Assembly: GCA_947585795.1 (NCBI GenBank)
Contig: CANPXG010000017.1
Coordinates: forward strand, 1-42,041
DNA: 42,041 nt
Source of the DNA: an uncultured Clostridia bacterium
GTDB taxonomy: Bacteria; Bacillota; Clostridia; UBA1381
Direction of reading: 5' to 3'
The notes under the pieces: generated by a model
The model's database searches: none
What the model was told of the DNA's origin: nothing
Seen by the model: the letters and a program-made list of their open reading frames with translations, nothing else
Shown: positions 14,985 to 21,841 of the stretch, piece after piece
Layout of the letters: the number at the start of each line of letters is the position of its first letter
How positions within the stretch are numbered: the stretch's first letter is position 1
Program-made: the position numbers and the translations under genes

Positions 14985-15932
14985 CTACCCGATATAACCG
15001 AGCGCGCGCGTTATGAATATCCAAAACGTGAGCGTCACTGACGATATAAGCGTTGTGGCGACAATGGCGCTTGACGAAAGCACGCCGTCATGTCCCATAT
15101 TTTTTGACATGATGTAGCTTGACGGTGTCGTCGGTGAGCCGAGCATGATTATAAGCGCCACAAGCGCCTCGTCGCGAAAGCCGAGCTTTATTCCTATCGG
15201 CAGGAAAATTGCCGGAAGCGCGATAAGCTTTATAAACGTCGCAACTGCGGTGGGTTTTATTTTGGCTATCGCCTTTCTGCCCTCAAATCCCGCGCCGATC
15301 GTAACAAGCGCGAGAGGTGATGCCATTTTTGCGAACGACGCAAGCGTTTTGTCTATTATTTCCGGAAAATTTACGCGCAGAAGCGACGCGATAACACCGA
15401 GCACGATCGATATTATTATCGGATTTTTCGCTATGTTTATAAGTGAGCGCTTTATATGCGTCAGACCGTCGGAGCCGCTTTCACTCTCAAACGTGAGCAC
15501 TATCACCGCGAAAACGTTAAAAAGCGGCACGCAGCCGATTATCATTACGGGAGCCATACCACTCGTTCCGTAAATGTTTTCTATAAACGCGATACCGAGT
15601 ACCGCCGCGCTGGAACGGTAAGAAGCCTGCACAAACTCGCCGATAAGGCTTTTGTCCTTTATAAAAAATCTCGCGCCGAGCCATAGCCCGAAAAACATTA
15701 CCGCCGTTACCGAGGCGCAAAAAATCACGTACTTCGGTTCAAACGTGCCGATTATATCCGTTGCCGCAAGGTCCGTAAAGAGCATTGCGGGCAGAGTTAC
15801 TTTAAAGTTAAACTTATTCGCCGATGTCACAAACGGCTCCGTGAGCATTCCCGCGCGCTTTAATATGTACCCCACCACCATTACCAAAAATACGGGCACG
15901 GTGGCGTTTAGACTGTAAATCAAACTATCCAT
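14985..15932 (-). CDS. AEC family transporter (auxin efflux carrier-like)
   Basis: 315 residues with about ten hydrophobic helices in two similar halves. The sequence has NATVPVFLVMVVGYILKRAG at the start, NKFNFKVTLPAMLFTDLA, and ASPLALVTIGAGFEG at the beginning of the second half, followed by LGSPTTPSSYIMSKNMG; these are marks of the AEC/BASS-like Mem_trans family. Bacterial members move organic acids such as malate or malonate, but the substrate cannot be told from sequence. GGAGG lies 5 bases before the start. No own promoter is evident; it follows the leuS terminator and may use read-through. Confidence 0.9.
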   Translation of the reverse strand: MDSLIYSLNATVPVFLVMVVGYILKRAGMLTEPFVTSANKFNFKVTLPAMLFTDLAATDIIGTFEPKYVIFCASVTAVMFFGLWLGARFFIKDKSLIGEFVQASYRSSAAVLGIAFIENIYGTSGMAPVMIIGCVPLFNVFAVIVLTFESESGSDGLTHIKRSLINIAKNPIIISIVLGVIASLLRVNFPEIIDKTLASFAKMASPLALVTIGAGFEGRKAIAKIKPTAVATFIKLIALPAIFLPIGIKLGFRDEALVALIIMLGSPTTPSSYIMSKNMGHDGVLSSSAIVATTLISSVTLTFWIFITRALGYIG

Positions 15933-15953
15933 GTGTTCCTCCGTAAGCGCAAT

Positions 15954-15981
15954 AAAGTGGGCGGCATACGCCGCCCGCTTT
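15954..15981 (-). terminator. hairpin terminator after leuS
   Basis: A GC-rich 12-bp stem with one G-T pair (AAAGTGGGCGGC with GCCGCCCGCTTT on the plus strand) and an ATAC loop lies 11 bp after leuS. The T run after it is short (CTTTATT), so termination may be partial, allowing expression of the AEC gene. Confidence 0.65.
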
Positions 15982-15992
15982 CGCGTAATATT

Positions 15993-18404
15993 TTATTTTA
16001 TCACAACGTTTACAAGTCTGCCCGGGATCGCAATCACCTTGACAACTGTTTTGCCGTCCGCAGCGTCCTTTATCTTGTCGTTTTTAAGCGCAAGCTCCTC
16101 AAGTCCCGCCTTGTCTATATCGGCAGGAACAAGAATTTTGTCGCGTATCTTGCCGTTTATCTGAACGACTATCTCTATCTCGTCGTCGACCGTCTTAGCC
16201 TCATCATACGTAAGCCACGGGTGGAGCGACAGAAGTCCCTCGCCGCCGTACTTCTCCCATAATTCCTCCGTGATGTGCGGTGCGACGGGGTTAAGCAGCG
16301 TTATAAGCGTCATGTATTCGCCCTTCGTTACCGAGCCTTTTTTCGTGAATTCGTTTACAAGGCTCATCATCGCGGCTATGGCGGTGTTGAACTTCATTCT
16401 CTCAAAGTCCTCGCCCACCTTTTTGATCGTCTTGTGAACCGCCTTTTCGAGATCTTTGCTGTAACCCTCCTCGTCGGTCACTATCGACTGCAAATTCCAC
16501 ACTCTTTCGAGGAATTTGTAGCAGCCTTTAAGTCCCTGCTGCGACCACGGCGTTGACTGGTCGAACGCGCCGATAAACATCTCATACGTTCTGAACGCGT
16601 CCGCGCCGAACTCGTCAACGACCTCGTCGGGGTTTACGACGTTGCCGCGCGACTTTGACATTTTCTCGTTATTCTCGCCCAAAATCATGCCATGCGACGT
16701 GCGTTTCATGTACGGCTCTTTCGTCGGCACAACGCCGATGTCATAAAGGAATTTGTGCCAGAAACGCGAATAGAGCAAGTGGAGCGTCGTATGCTCCATG
16801 CCGCCGTTGTACCAATCTACCGGCGTCCAGTATTCAAGCGCCTCCTTCGACGCAAGTACGTCGTTGTTGTGGGGATCGGTGTAGCGAAGGAAGTACCAGC
16901 TCGAGCCTGCCCACTGGGGCATTGTGTCCGTTTCTCTCTGCGCCGGTCCGCCGCAGCACGGACATGTCGTGTTTATCCAGTCGTAAGCCTTCGCAAGCGG
17001 GCTTTCGCCGTTCTCGCCCGGCTCGAACACGTCAAGCTCGGGAAGTTCAAGCGGCAATTCGCTCTCGGGTATCGCTACCCAGCCGCACTTGTCGCAGTGT
17101 ACAAGCGGAATCGGCTCGCCCCAGTAACGCTGACGTGAGAATACCCAGTCGCGCAGCTTATAGTTTACTTTGCGTTTGCCCAAGCCTTCCTTTTCGAGCC
17201 AATCTATCATGGCGGGGATCGCCTCTTTTACCGTCATTCCGGTGAGAAATCCCGAATTTACCATTTTACCTTTGTAAACGTCGGTGTACGCCTCTTTCTG
17301 AACGTCCTCGCCGCCGGCTACGACCTCGATTATAGGCAGGTTGAACTTCTTCGCGAAATCCCAGTCGCGGCTGTCGTGAGCCGGAACCGCCATGATCGCG
17401 CCCGTGCCGTACGTTACGAGCACGTAGTCCGAAATAAACACGGGCAGCTTTTCGCCGTTCGCGGGGTTTACCGCGTAAATGCCTTCAAGCTTTACGCCCG
17501 TTTTTTCCTTCGCAAGCTCCGTTCTCTCGAACTCGCTCTTTTTCGCGGCTTCGGCTTTGTACGCCTCGACTTCGTCGTAGTTTGTTATGGCGTCCTTCAT
17601 CTTCTCGATAAGCGGGTGCTCCGGCGACATAACGGTGTAGGTCGCGCCGAAAAGCGTGTCGGCGCGTGTCGTATAAACGACCATTTCGTCGCCCGTCGAG
17701 AGCTTGAATTTGACCTCCGCGCCCTCGCTCCTGCCTATCCAGTTTTTCTGCTGTATCTTGATTTTTTCGAGATAATCCACATCGTCAAGGTCGTCGATAA
17801 GACGCTGCGCGTACTCGGTGATTTTGAGCATCCACTGGCTCTTTCTGCGCTGCACGACCTCGCCGCCGCATCGTTCGCATACGCCGTTTACGACCTCCTC
17901 GTTACTAAGTCCGACCTTGCAGCTCGTGCACCAGTTTATCGGCATTTCCTGCTTGTACGCAAGTCCGTGCTTAAAGAGCTGCATGAAGATCCACTGCGTC
18001 CACTTGTAATACGCGGGGTCGGTCGTGTTTACCTCGCGCGACCAGTCGAACGAAAAGCCGAGCATTTTAAGCTGGCGCGTGAAATTCGCGATATTTTTCT
18101 CGGTTATGATTTTCGGGTGGACCTTGTTCTTTATTGCAAAGTTTTCCGTCGGTAAGCCGAACGCGTCCCAGCCTATCGGGTAAAGCACGTTGTAGCCCTC
18201 CATGCGGCGCTTTCTCGCGATTATGTCAAGCGCGGTGTAGCTTCTCGGGTGTCCGACGTGCAAGCCCGCGCCCGACGGGTACGGGAACTCTATCATCGTG
18301 AAGTATTTGGGCTTTTTGCTGTTCGTTTCCGCGTGAAACGCGCCCGCCTCTTCCCACTTGTCCTGCCATTTTTTCTCAATGACTTTAAAATTGTAATTTT
18401 CCAT
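15993..18404 (-). CDS. leuS: leucyl-tRNA synthetase
   Basis: 803 residues, usual for bacterial LeuRS. It charges tRNA-Leu. The class I signature [15 protein letters not shown] (HIGH region), the CP1 editing domain with [19 protein letters not shown] and the invariant Asp in [11 protein letters not shown], and the catalytic loop [13 protein letters not shown] are intact. Zinc-binding Cys pairs are seen in [23 protein letters not shown]. The anticodon-binding and C-terminal domains end with VNVVIK. It is last of yhbY-nadD-yqeK-rsfS-leuS, 21 bp after rsfS, with AAAGGAG before the start. Confidence 0.98.
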   Translation of the reverse strand: MENYNFKVIEKKWQDKWEEAGAFHAETNSKKPKYFTMIEFPYPSGAGLHVGHPRSYTALDIIARKRRMEGYNVLYPIGWDAFGLPTENFAIKNKVHPKIITEKNIANFTRQLKMLGFSFDWSREVNTTDPAYYKWTQWIFMQLFKHGLAYKQEMPINWCTSCKVGLSNEEVVNGVCERCGGEVVQRRKSQWMLKITEYAQRLIDDLDDVDYLEKIKIQQKNWIGRSEGAEVKFKLSTGDEMVVYTTRADTLFGATYTVMSPEHPLIEKMKDAITNYDEVEAYKAEAAKKSEFERTELAKEKTGVKLEGIYAVNPANGEKLPVFISDYVLVTYGTGAIMAVPAHDSRDWDFAKKFNLPIIEVVAGGEDVQKEAYTDVYKGKMVNSGFLTGMTVKEAIPAMIDWLEKEGLGKRKVNYKLRDWVFSRQRYWGEPIPLVHCDKCGWVAIPESELPLELPELDVFEPGENGESPLAKAYDWINTTCPCCGGPAQRETDTMPQWAGSSWYFLRYTDPHNNDVLASKEALEYWTPVDWYNGGMEHTTLHLLYSRFWHKFLYDIGVVPTKEPYMKRTSHGMILGENNEKMSKSRGNVVNPDEVVDEFGADAFRTYEMFIGAFDQSTPWSQQGLKGCYKFLERVWNLQSIVTDEEGYSKDLEKAVHKTIKKVGEDFERMKFNTAIAAMMSLVNEFTKKGSVTKGEYMTLITLLNPVAPHITEELWEKYGGEGLLSLHPWLTYDEAKTVDDEIEIVVQINGKIRDKILVPADIDKAGLEELALKNDKIKDAADGKTVVKVIAIPGRLVNVVIK

Positions 18405-18425
18405 TTGTATATATGCTCCTTTTCG

Positions 18426-18767
18426 TTATTCTTCCTCGCTGTGCGCGGTACCCGCGTCGTCCCAAAGGCGTTCGATCGCGTAAAATTCACGCGTTTCCTG
18501 CTGCATTACGTGAACTATTATGTCGCCGTAGTCCATGAGTATCCACGAGCCGCCGCGGTAGCCTTCCTTGTGCTTTACGACGTAGCCCGCTTCCTCCATC
18601 TTTTCCTCCACCTCGTCAACGCACGCTCTTACCTGTACGGTTGACTGACAGGACGCGATTATGAAATAATCTCCCAAAGACGTTTGCTTCGACACGTCAA
18701 GAATTTCAATATTTGTCGCTTTCTTATCTTCAAGCGCTTTCTTGATAATATCTGTTTTTTTATTCAT
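18426..18767 (-). CDS. rsfS: ribosomal silencing factor RsfS
   Basis: 113 residues. RsfS binds ribosomal protein uL14 and blocks subunit joining when nutrients run short. The family segments are LDVSKQTSLGDYFIIASCQS, a helix QVRACVDEVEEKMEEAG, and SWILMDYGDIIVHVMQQETREFY. AAAGGGG precedes the start. The gap after yqeK is only 3 bp, and leuS follows; the nadD-yqeK-rsfS order is standard in Firmicutes. Confidence 0.97.
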   Translation of the reverse strand: MNKKTDIIKKALEDKKATNIEILDVSKQTSLGDYFIIASCQSTVQVRACVDEVEEKMEEAGYVVKHKEGYRGGSWILMDYGDIIVHVMQQETREFYAIERLWDDAGTAHSEEE

Positions 18768-18770
18768 TAT

Positions 18771-19355
18771 TTAGTGTCCCCTTTCTGTAGTTTTAGTGTC
18801 CCTCGTTAATATATCGTTCCACAGGCAAATTATGTCGGGGTGTATTATGCTCCGTCTTGACATACATAATTTGAGCTGTTGTCGTATGCTTAATTCTATC
18901 GCGCTGTCAAGGTCTTTGTTTACCTCGTTTCTAAGCTCCGTAACGCCGTCAAAGTCACGGTTTTTCTCGGTCATGTCGGCGATGTATATTATTTTTTCCA
19001 AAAGCGTCATACCGTCGCCGCCAACGGTGTGATGCCGTATCGCGCCCAAAATCTCGCTGTCCGTAACGCCGTAGCTTTCCTTCGCGATTTGTGCGCCCAA
19101 AAATCCGTGCACGACGGGCGGACACATTCTCGTCCACTTGTCTATCTTCACGCCGCGCTTGTCGCACTCGGCTATTTGTCGGTCGGTCGGTATTCCCTTT
19201 GCGCAGTCGTGCAAAAGTCCGGCAAGGTACGCCTTGTCCGCGTCGCAGCCGTAAATTTGGGCTAAGCGCCGCGCCTCGTCGGCAACGCCCAAAGAGTGGG
19301 TGTAACGTTTTTCGCTAAGAGATGCGCGAAGTTTTTCCTTTATCTCGTTTAACAT
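18771..19355 (-). CDS. yqeK: YqeK HD-domain bis(5'-nucleosyl)-tetraphosphatase
   Basis: 194 residues. YqeK enzymes split Ap4A symmetrically to two ADP using a metal site. The HD pattern is complete: RYTHSLGVADEARRLA gives the first His, AGLLHDCAKG the HD pair, and VVHGFLGAQIAKE plus AIRHHTVGGDGMTLLEKIIYIADM the remaining ligands. AAGGAAAAG precedes the ATG at 19355, inside the 3' end of nadD; the two genes overlap by 41 bp, so they are translated together in different frames. Confidence 0.95.
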   Translation of the reverse strand: MLNEIKEKLRASLSEKRYTHSLGVADEARRLAQIYGCDADKAYLAGLLHDCAKGIPTDRQIAECDKRGVKIDKWTRMCPPVVHGFLGAQIAKESYGVTDSEILGAIRHHTVGGDGMTLLEKIIYIADMTEKNRDFDGVTELRNEVNKDLDSAIELSIRQQLKLCMSRRSIIHPDIICLWNDILTRDTKTTERGH

Positions 19356-19935
19356 ACAATTTCTTTTCCTTTATATATTCAATGACATTGTCGGGAAGCA
19401 TGTACCTGACGGTTTTACCCTCCGCGATTCGTTCCCTTACAGCTGTGGAGGATATTTCCATGATCGGCGCGTTTATCGGTAAGATGTCGCCGCCGTATTT
19501 TAAGCGCGTTTTTACTATCGTTTTTTCAAGCGTTTCGTGCGACGCGCGCGCGTACACGAGCAGAGTGCAAAGCTTAAGTATTTCCTCGGGCTTGTACCAC
19601 TTCGGCAAATCGTCAAGCGAGTCCTCGCCGATTATGAAAAACAGCTTGTCGTTCGGGTACTTGTCCTTTAAATACGTGAGTGTAGTCAGCGTGTACGATT
19701 TTTCGGTCCGTTTTACCTCGTAATCGTCGTCGGTAAAGTACGGGTTGTCCGCTATTGCAAGACGCGTCATTGAAAAGCGGTCAAGCGCGTCGGTTTTTTC
19801 CGTTTTGTGCGGCGGATTTCCACTCGTTATAAAAATCACGCGGTCAAGCGCAAATTCACCGCGCGCCGTTTCGGCGATAAGTAGGTGCGCGTTGTGCACG
19901 GGATCGAACGTGCCGCCCATTATTCCTATATTCAT
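19315..19935 (-). CDS. nadD: nicotinate-nucleotide adenylyltransferase
   Basis: 206 residues. It makes nicotinic acid adenine dinucleotide from NaMN and ATP on the way to NAD. The nucleotidyltransferase motif GGTFDPVHNAHLLIAE lies at residues 7-22, PHKTEK follows, FIIGEDSLDDLPKWYKPEEI matches the substrate-binding part, and ISSTAVRERIAEGK is the second ATP motif. The tail YIKEKKLYVKRDKGKTSRIS is slightly longer than usual because of the 41-bp overlap with yqeK. It overlaps yhbY by 4 bp. Confidence 0.97.
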   Translation of the reverse strand: MNIGIMGGTFDPVHNAHLLIAETARGEFALDRVIFITSGNPPHKTEKTDALDRFSMTRLAIADNPYFTDDDYEVKRTEKSYTLTTLTYLKDKYPNDKLFFIIGEDSLDDLPKWYKPEEILKLCTLLVYARASHETLEKTIVKTRLKYGGDILPINAPIMEISSTAVRERIAEGKTVRYMLPDNVIEYIKEKKLYVKRDKGKTSRIS

Positions 19936-20234
19936 TTTCTCGGTATCTCGATTTTTCTGTATTTTTCTTCGTCGGAACGGCGGTATAGTATAAATTTATT
20001 CCCTATCGCCTGCACCGGCTCCGCATTAAGCCTTGCGGCGACGTAATCACACGTTTCGCGCGTGTCCAAAAGCGCGGTTTCAAGTATGTGCACCTTCACT
20101 ATTTCACGCTTGTTCAGCGCCTGTGAAATTCCCGTTAAAACCTCGTCCGTCACGCCGTCCTTACCTATCTGAAAAATCGGTTCTGTTCCGTGCGATATTT
20201 TACGCAGGTACGCTCTTTGTTTTCCTGTGATCAT
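19932..20234 (-). CDS. yhbY: YhbY family ribosome-assembly RNA-binding protein
   Basis: 100 residues, a single CRM domain. YhbY binds pre-50S ribosomes. It starts with TGKQRAYLRKISHGTEPIFQIGKDGVTDEVL, the CRM signature (GKxG loop included), and has the final segment of the fold, GNKFILYRR. First gene of the five-gene operon, with GGAGAAG upstream and a perfect -35/-10 promoter at 20276-20304. Confidence 0.95.
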   Translation of the reverse strand: MITGKQRAYLRKISHGTEPIFQIGKDGVTDEVLTGISQALNKREIVKVHILETALLDTRETCDYVAARLNAEPVQAIGNKFILYRRSDEEKYRKIEIPRK

Positions 20235-20275
20235 ATGCTTCTCCTATTTACATACTGCATGGTTATACATTATGA

Positions 20276-20304
20276 ATTATAGCATTTTATCTTGTTTATG
20301 TCAA
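20276..20304 (-). promoter_or_regulatory. consensus sigma-A promoter for the yhbY-leuS operon
   Basis: Perfect TTGACA (20299-20304) and perfect TATAAT (20276-20281) on the minus strand, spacer 17. It should be strong and drives ribosome, NAD and tRNA charging genes. The divergent galactokinase-like gene begins 77 bp beyond; no clear plus-strand promoter could be read. Confidence 0.9.
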
Positions 20305-20380
20305 TAATTCTTATGGATATTATATACATTAGGCGGGTAATATATATTAAAAATTACATTTTTCAAAGGAAGTGGTCGCA

Positions 20381-21442
20381 TTGACGCTGTCGGAATTAAA
20401 GGAGGATTTTTACAAACGCTACCTCCCTTCCTCGAATTACCTTCACTATACCGAAAACGGGATATTGTGCCCGCTTTTGGGTCATCCGAAATTGGATGAT
20501 GCTCCGTCCGTCAGCTGCGCGCTGTCGATGGGGGTGCGTATGTTTGCGCGCGCGCTCGGCGGTGAGGTCATAAAGGTACAAAACCACGCGTCGGACAAGT
20601 ACCTTACGTATAATTTTTCCGATAAGCTTGCGCCGCGACGCGGTATCGACGCGGAAACGATACGTCTTATACGCGCGCTCGGCACGGAAAATCTTAAGGG
20701 CGCGGAAATACTTTACGAGTGCTCTGTACCCGAATTTTTGCCGCGCAGAGAGGTTTTTTCGCTGGCGCTCGTAAGGTCGCTGATGAAAGTAAGCAATATC
20801 GAGGCGGACATATTAAAAACCGCCGCGATAGCGTCGCTCGGTAAAAACACGAACGTCTGTCTTGCGCTCTTGGCGTCGCGCGGCGGTTACTGCACGCATA
20901 TATCGTCCGGCGCGCCGAAAAATTACCCTCTGCCGCTTACCGGCTACAAAATCGTGTCCGCGCACTGTATAGAAAAAGATATTGACCGTTCGCAGCGCGT
21001 TAAATACGCCTTTGGCGTTATACGGCGCATGTACCCGCACATTACGTCTATCGCGGAGGTTACGGAGGATATGTTTACGGGCGCGAAGGATATGATAAAG
21101 GATAAAACGGCGGCGCGGTATATGTATCATCTCGTAAAGGAGAACTCACGTATGGAAAAAGCGCTTGACGCGCTTAAAAAATGTAACGTTAAAACACTTT
21201 TTGACGAAATGAATAAGTCGCAAAGGTCTATGGAAGAGTACTGGAACGCGGGCAAAGAGCACGCGTTTCTCGCCCGCTGTGCGCGCGGTATTCAAGGCGT
21301 GGCGGCTGTACGCTTTTGGGAAAACGGTATTATCGCCGTGACGGAGGAGGATAAAATCGACTACGCAATAGGTATGATACGCGACGGATTTGAGGAAAAT
21401 ATCGGGTATCAGCCGACGTTTTGCGTGTCGGAAACGGTATAA
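20381..21442 (+). CDS. galactokinase-like protein lacking catalytic motifs
   Basis: 353 residues. The C-terminal 180 residues align with galactokinase in order: YPLPLTGYKIVSAH, then YMYHLVKENSRMEKALDALK (the HxxxENxRVxxA region), a FDEMNKSQRSMEEYW segment matching the MNxSHxSLRxxY region, GVAAVRFWENGIIAVT and the closing YQPTF. But the sugar-binding GEHTDY is replaced by LGHPKLDD, no GLSSSA ATP loop is present, GIMDQ with the catalytic Asp is missing, and TGAGFGG is gone. So it is most likely not a kinase. AAGGAAG lies 8 bases before the TTG at 20381; a GTG at 20372 is too close. It is transcribed away from yhbY, with galT 3 kb downstream in opposite orientation. A regulatory or structural role is a guess. 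Confidence 0.75.
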   Translation: MTLSELKEDFYKRYLPSSNYLHYTENGILCPLLGHPKLDDAPSVSCALSMGVRMFARALGGEVIKVQNHASDKYLTYNFSDKLAPRRGIDAETIRLIRALGTENLKGAEILYECSVPEFLPRREVFSLALVRSLMKVSNIEADILKTAAIASLGKNTNVCLALLASRGGYCTHISSGAPKNYPLPLTGYKIVSAHCIEKDIDRSQRVKYAFGVIRRMYPHITSIAEVTEDMFTGAKDMIKDKTAARYMYHLVKENSRMEKALDALKKCNVKTLFDEMNKSQRSMEEYWNAGKEHAFLARCARGIQGVAAVRFWENGIIAVTEEDKIDYAIGMIRDGFEENIGYQPTFCVSETV

Positions 21443-21463
21443 AATCACGTAAATATTTTTATA

Positions 21464-21492
21464 TTGACATTATTGCGCGTTTATGATATATT
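21464..21492 (+). promoter_or_regulatory. sigma-A promoter upstream of the subtilase
   Basis: Perfect TTGACA (21464-21469) and TATATT (21487-21492), spacer 17. The start would be near 21499, about 100 bases before the subtilase ATG at 21602. Confidence 0.8.
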
Positions 21493-21537
21493 TGAACTCG
21501 GAAAGAAATTAAGTCATGTGCTTGTGAATGCTGTTTC

Positions 21538-21566
21538 TGCGCCGGCTTCGGTTGGCGCATTTTTTA
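21538..21566 (+). terminator. terminator-like hairpin in the subtilase leader
   Basis: TGCGCCGGC pairs with GTTGGCGCA (two G-T pairs) around a TTCG tetraloop, followed by six Ts. It lies about 40 bases past the promoter start point and 36 before the subtilase ATG, so it could stop either upstream read-through or the subtilase transcript itself. Confidence 0.75.
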
Positions 21567-21601
21567 TACATGAGCAAACTCAAATATTGGGGGCAATAAC
21601 A

Positions 21602-21841
21602 ATGAAGAGAAAAATTTTAAGCGTGCTCGCTGCCGCGTCACTGCTCGCCGCCGTACCTATCACATATGCGGCGAAAAGCGGCGGCGATAAGGTGACCTTG
21701 ATCGTGGAGGCTGAGGGTGACGCTCTGCTCGCAAGCGGCGACGCCGCGCTTATGGGCGCTTCGCTCTACAACGGTACCGACGCGGCAAAACACGCCGATC
21801 CGATATTATGTCGCTGCAGAGTGAAATACAGTCCGATATAA
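21602..21841 (+). pseudogene. N-terminal part of the subtilase before a frameshift
   Basis: 79 residues. It starts MKRKILSVLAAASLLAAVPITYA, a textbook Sec signal peptide with a cleavage site after AYA-like TYA, followed by KVTLIVEAEGDALLASGDAALMG, which resembles the inhibitor-like propeptide of lactocepin/C5a-peptidase subtilases. GGGGG lies 8 bases before the ATG. The frame then reads into meaningless sequence and stops at 21841, while the expected continuation is found one base back in the frame starting near 21799. A single missing base, at about 21797-21804 (in GCCGATCCGATATT), would restore one protein of about 1004 residues. Confidence 0.75.

Noticed and set aside
16655-17245. Long plus-strand open frame of 196 codons
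   Set aside because: It lies wholly antisense to leuS, with no ribosome binding site and Arg/Ser-rich shadow composition.
21787-21807. Programmed -1 ribosomal frameshift in the subtilase
   Set aside because: An AAAA run could allow a slip and the frame goes to -1, but there is no X-XXY-YYZ heptamer and no obvious downstream structure; a base loss is simpler.
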